Part shown: one piece after another, positions 51,507 through 53,772 of the stretch
Layout: every line of letters starts with the position of its first letter
Position numbering within the stretch: the stretch's first letter is position 1
Assembly (NCBI GenBank): GCA_011523795.1
Contig: WTFY01000012.1
Span: forward strand, 1-53,772
Reading direction: 5' to 3'
Origin: Gammaproteobacteria bacterium
GTDB lineage: Bacteria; Pseudomonadota; Gammaproteobacteria; UBA4575
Length of the DNA stretch: 53,772 nt
Made by a program: the position numbers and the translations under genes
The notes under the pieces: model-generated
Database searches by the model: none
Seen by the model: the letters and a program-made list of their open reading frames with translations, nothing else
What the model was told of the DNA's origin: nothing

Positions 51507-52646
51507 GTGAATTCACCTGCATACAAGTCTGCAGTCTATGCTGCATTGATACTGGCCATCGGAATGGGTTTTGGGCGTTTTTGTTTTACAGGCATCTTCC
51601 CCGTAATGGTTGATGAAGGGTCGTTGACACTAGCCGGGGGTGCCTATGCAGCCTCCGCAAACTACGCAGGATACTTGTTGGGTGCACTGCTGGCGATCAA
51701 TACACGCCCTGATGACTCGTTCAAACTGTGTCTTTATTCGATTCTAGGTACCGCATTGACCATTGCGTTTTTGGCTTTGTACAAGAATGTGTGGTTCTTT
51801 ATTGCAATGCGTGGCCTTTCAGGTGTATTCAGTGCCACGGCAATGGTTGGCGCCTCATCATGGTTATTGCAGTACAAGGGGAATAATCGTGCTTCGCCTG
51901 TTCTATACGCAGGTATTGGATTTGGAATTTTAGTTTCGGCGGAACTCATCGCTATAGGTCAGCACTTTGGATTGGATAGTGCGAAATTATGGTTCTTTCT
52001 GGGCGGAATGGGTTTGCTGGTCGGAATGCCTTGTATTTTGCTGATGAAAGTGGATTCAGCAGGGAAGACCGCAGGCGAAATCTATACAGACGTTCACAGT
52101 GCAGAAGAATTTGACAAGTGGAAACTGGTTTTGATTTATGGGTTGGCAGGGTTTGGTTATATTATTACCGCCACCTACCTTCCCTTGGTAATCAAGGATG
52201 ACCTGGGCATTGCAATCGGTATTCACGTATGGGCAGTGTTTGGATTGGGAGCGATGTTCTCATGTTTTTTTTGGCATTGGGTTCAAGCTAGACTGGGCTC
52301 AAAAAATTCGTTATTTGTCAATTTGATCGTCCAATCGATCGGTGTAGCGCTTCCGATATTCAGTCAAACATTGACCGGTTATTTGTGTAGCGCGCTCCTG
52401 GTTGGTGGCACATTTATGGGATTTGTGACCATTGCCAAGTCAATAGCACTGCAAATATCTCATGAAGTACGGGTTAACCTCATGGCAATCATGACCACTT
52501 CATTTGGAATAGGCCAGATTGCGGGTCCGCTGGTTACCAACGAGATCTATGATGTGAGTAAATCGTTTTCTTTGTCTTTTCTCGTAGCAAGTATGGCGCT
52601 GATTATTGCAGCCGTAATCTCTGTAAAAGCCAATAGGAATATTTGA
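51507..52646 (+). CDS. MFS transporter (YbfB/YjiJ-like)
   Basis: A 379-residue major facilitator with about 12 helices, of the YbfB/YjiJ type: GMGFGRFCFTGIFPVM at the N terminus and a central loop with EFDKWKLVLIYGLAGFGY. The substrate is unknown. It is the last gene of island 2 and follows the ComA cluster in the same direction after a 206-base gap, so uptake of the pathway substrate or export of a product is plausible. The start is GTG with a weak ribosome-binding site. Confidence 0.82.
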   Translation: MNSPAYKSAVYAALILAIGMGFGRFCFTGIFPVMVDEGSLTLAGGAYAASANYAGYLLGALLAINTRPDDSFKLCLYSILGTALTIAFLALYKNVWFFIAMRGLSGVFSATAMVGASSWLLQYKGNNRASPVLYAGIGFGILVSAELIAIGQHFGLDSAKLWFFLGGMGLLVGMPCILLMKVDSAGKTAGEIYTDVHSAEEFDKWKLVLIYGLAGFGYIITATYLPLVIKDDLGIAIGIHVWAVFGLGAMFSCFFWHWVQARLGSKNSLFVNLIVQSIGVALPIFSQTLTGYLCSALLVGGTFMGFVTIAKSIALQISHEVRVNLMAIMTTSFGIGQIAGPLVTNEIYDVSKSFSLSFLVASMALIIAAVISVKANRNI

Positions 52647-52951
52647 TTAACCTGCATAGCGGTAACTGACAAGCCTCTGGGTATGTACAGATCTTGTGTG
52701 AAACCCTGAGCAAGCGATTTAGTGAGTCAGGGCCGCTGATTTATTTTGAGCGATAGTCGTTAATACCAGTGGATACATGGCCATGAAGGAGCCCAGTTGT
52801 GAATTCGGGGAGAATCTAATCTGCATATACTCCGCAGGGCTTGGTACAGCCCAAGAGGCTTGATGGAAAACCTGGCTGTGCTGGCAGACGAAGTTCTACC
52901 TGTGCGTAAGGGAAGCCAGGCCAAACTTAGTCTTTATGGTTATTGCGCTTT
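52647..52951. other. Gap before the right repeat of island 2, no gene recognised
   Basis: No family match on either strand. An open stretch near 52840-52990 is too short and lacks a ribosome-binding site. The region probably holds decayed island-end sequence, possibly where an integrase once was. Confidence 0.4.
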
Positions 52952-52964
52952 CCCCCTCCACCAT
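52952..52964 (+). repeat. attR-like site: copy of the tRNA-Tyr 3' end
   Basis: An exact 13-base copy of 34371-34383, in the same orientation, 50 bases before tRNA-Gly. Only the 3' acceptor strand and CCA of the tRNA are present. Confidence 0.65.
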
Positions 52965-53014
52965 TTAGTGTTTAGAATCAGGTTTGTCTGATTGACTCAA
53001 GTTCACAAGGTTCT

Positions 53015-53088
<74 letters not shown>

Positions 53089-53127
53089 GGCCTTTTGAAA
53101 GTCTGAATTGGACAAGAGAAGTGTCGT

Positions 53128-53203
<76 letters not shown>

Positions 53204-53237
53204 GATTGAGACAACAACCTAAACCAGGAGACGAACG

Positions 53238-53772
53238 ATGTCGAAGGAGAAATTCGAGCGCACGAAGCCGCACGTGAACGTGGGGACGATCGGGCACGTG
53301 GACCATGGCAAGACGACGCTGACGGCGGCGCTGACCAAGGTGATGGCGGAGACGCACGGCGGCGAGGTTCGGGACTATTCCCAGATCGACAATGCACCGG
53401 AGGAACGGGAGCGGGGCATCACGATCGCGACCGCGCACGTGGAGTACGAGTCGCAGAACCGTCACTACGCGCACGTGGACTGCCCGGGTCACGCGGACTA
53501 CGTGAAGAACATGATCACGGGGGCGGCGCAGATGGACGGCGCGATTTTGGTGGTGAGCGCGGCGGACGGCCCGATGCCGCAGACGCGGGAGCACATCCTG
53601 CTGGCGCGCCAGGTCGGGGTGCCGCACATCCTGGTGTACCTGAACAAGGCGGACCAGGTGGACGACGCGGAGCTTTTGGAGCTGGTGGAGATGGAGGTCC
53701 GCGAGGAGCTGAGCAAGTACGAGTTTCCGGGGGACGACACGCCGATCATCGTGGGTTCGGCGCTGAAGGCGC
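53238..53772 (+). CDS. tuf: Elongation factor Tu (partial, runs off the window)
   Basis: EF-Tu brings aminoacyl-tRNA to the ribosome. The first 178 codons are present: [20 protein letters not shown], the P-loop GHVDHGKTT, switch I with [25 protein letters not shown], and the G4-type motif NKAD, where most bacteria have NKCD. An AGGAG lies seven bases before the ATG, 34 bases after tRNA-Thr. Codon use is strongly G/C-ending (GCG, ACG, CTG, GTG), as in highly expressed genes. The 3' part lies outside the window. Confidence 0.97.
   Translation, partial: MSKEKFERTKPHVNVGTIGHVDHGKTTLTAALTKVMAETHGGEVRDYSQIDNAPEERERGITIATAHVEYESQNRHYAHVDCPGHADYVKNMITGAAQMDGAILVVSAADGPMPQTREHILLARQVGVPHILVYLNKADQVDDAELLELVEMEVREELSKYEFPGDDTPIIVGSALKA

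Larger units (their letters stand above)
34383..52964. mobile_element. Island 2 in tRNA-Tyr (about 18.6 kb, no integrase)
   Basis: Bounded by the tRNA-Tyr 3' end and its 13-base copy. It separates tRNA-Tyr from tRNA-Gly, which are neighbours in E. coli. Content: a YeiH-type transporter operon with base composition like the core genes, then a more AT-rich segment with the ComA-containing cluster. No integrase or transposase is recognised, so the element has decayed or was mobilised in trans. Confidence 0.6.

Overview
The window comes from a gammaproteobacterium, probably a sulfur oxidiser. The main reason is synteny: a birA-like gene, a pantothenate kinase, tRNA-Thr(TGT), tRNA-Tyr(GTA), tRNA-Gly(TCC), tRNA-Thr(GGT) and tuf occur in the same order as Escherichia coli birA-coaA-thrU-tyrU-glyT-thrT-tufB. 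A DsrE / TusA / sulfide:quinone-reductase-like / DUF1641 operon points to sulfur metabolism. No species can be named from the sequence alone.

Layout. 1-530: 3' end of 23S rRNA, 5S rRNA and a terminator. 625-8775: core genes, namely selU (minus), hisI, a zf-CHCC protein, the sulfur operon, glnS (minus) and birA-coaX. 8885-53772: the tRNA-tuf operon, which is compact in E. coli but here is pulled apart into three pieces by about 44 kb of accessory DNA.

Island 1 starts right after tRNA-Thr(TGT) and ends at a degenerate copy of that tRNA's 3' end (28234-28261). Its first part is GC-rich: a TonB-dependent receptor, a YciI-like protein, two alpha/beta hydrolases with an LLM flavoenzyme, an isopropylmalate-dehydrogenase-like enzyme with an isochorismatase-family hydrolase, a SulP transporter and an SLC13 permease. 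Its second part is AT-rich: MscS, a RimB-like protease, RimK, an aspartoacylase-like protein, CorA and LapA. Several gene remnants lie between them. A further segment, 28262-34297, carries a SagB-type oxidoreductase, a membrane protein of unknown family, a lipoprotein and UDP-glucose dehydrogenase.

Island 2 lies between tRNA-Tyr and a 13-base copy of its 3' end (52952-52964). It starts with a YeiH-type transporter operon. It then carries the most interesting locus of the window (39463-52646): a MetE-like zinc thiol-alkyltransferase, a small zinc-ribbon protein, a CoA-transferase-like pair, an unrecognised 314-residue protein, a phosphosulfolactate synthase (ComA), two aspartase/fumarase-superfamily lyases, a PLP desulfhydrase-like enzyme, a sulfoacetaldehyde-dehydrogenase-like enzyme, a GMC oxidoreductase and an MFS transporter. 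The consecutive set ComA / lyase / lyase / PLP enzyme, coupled by 4-base overlaps, matches the enzyme families of bacterial coenzyme M biosynthesis. The genes around it suggest an undescribed coenzyme-M- or sulfonate-dependent pathway carried on a tRNA-borne island. The monooxygenase and 2-hydroxypropyl-CoM dehydrogenases of classical epoxyalkane metabolism are not in the window.

No integrase, CRISPR array or intact insertion sequence was seen.
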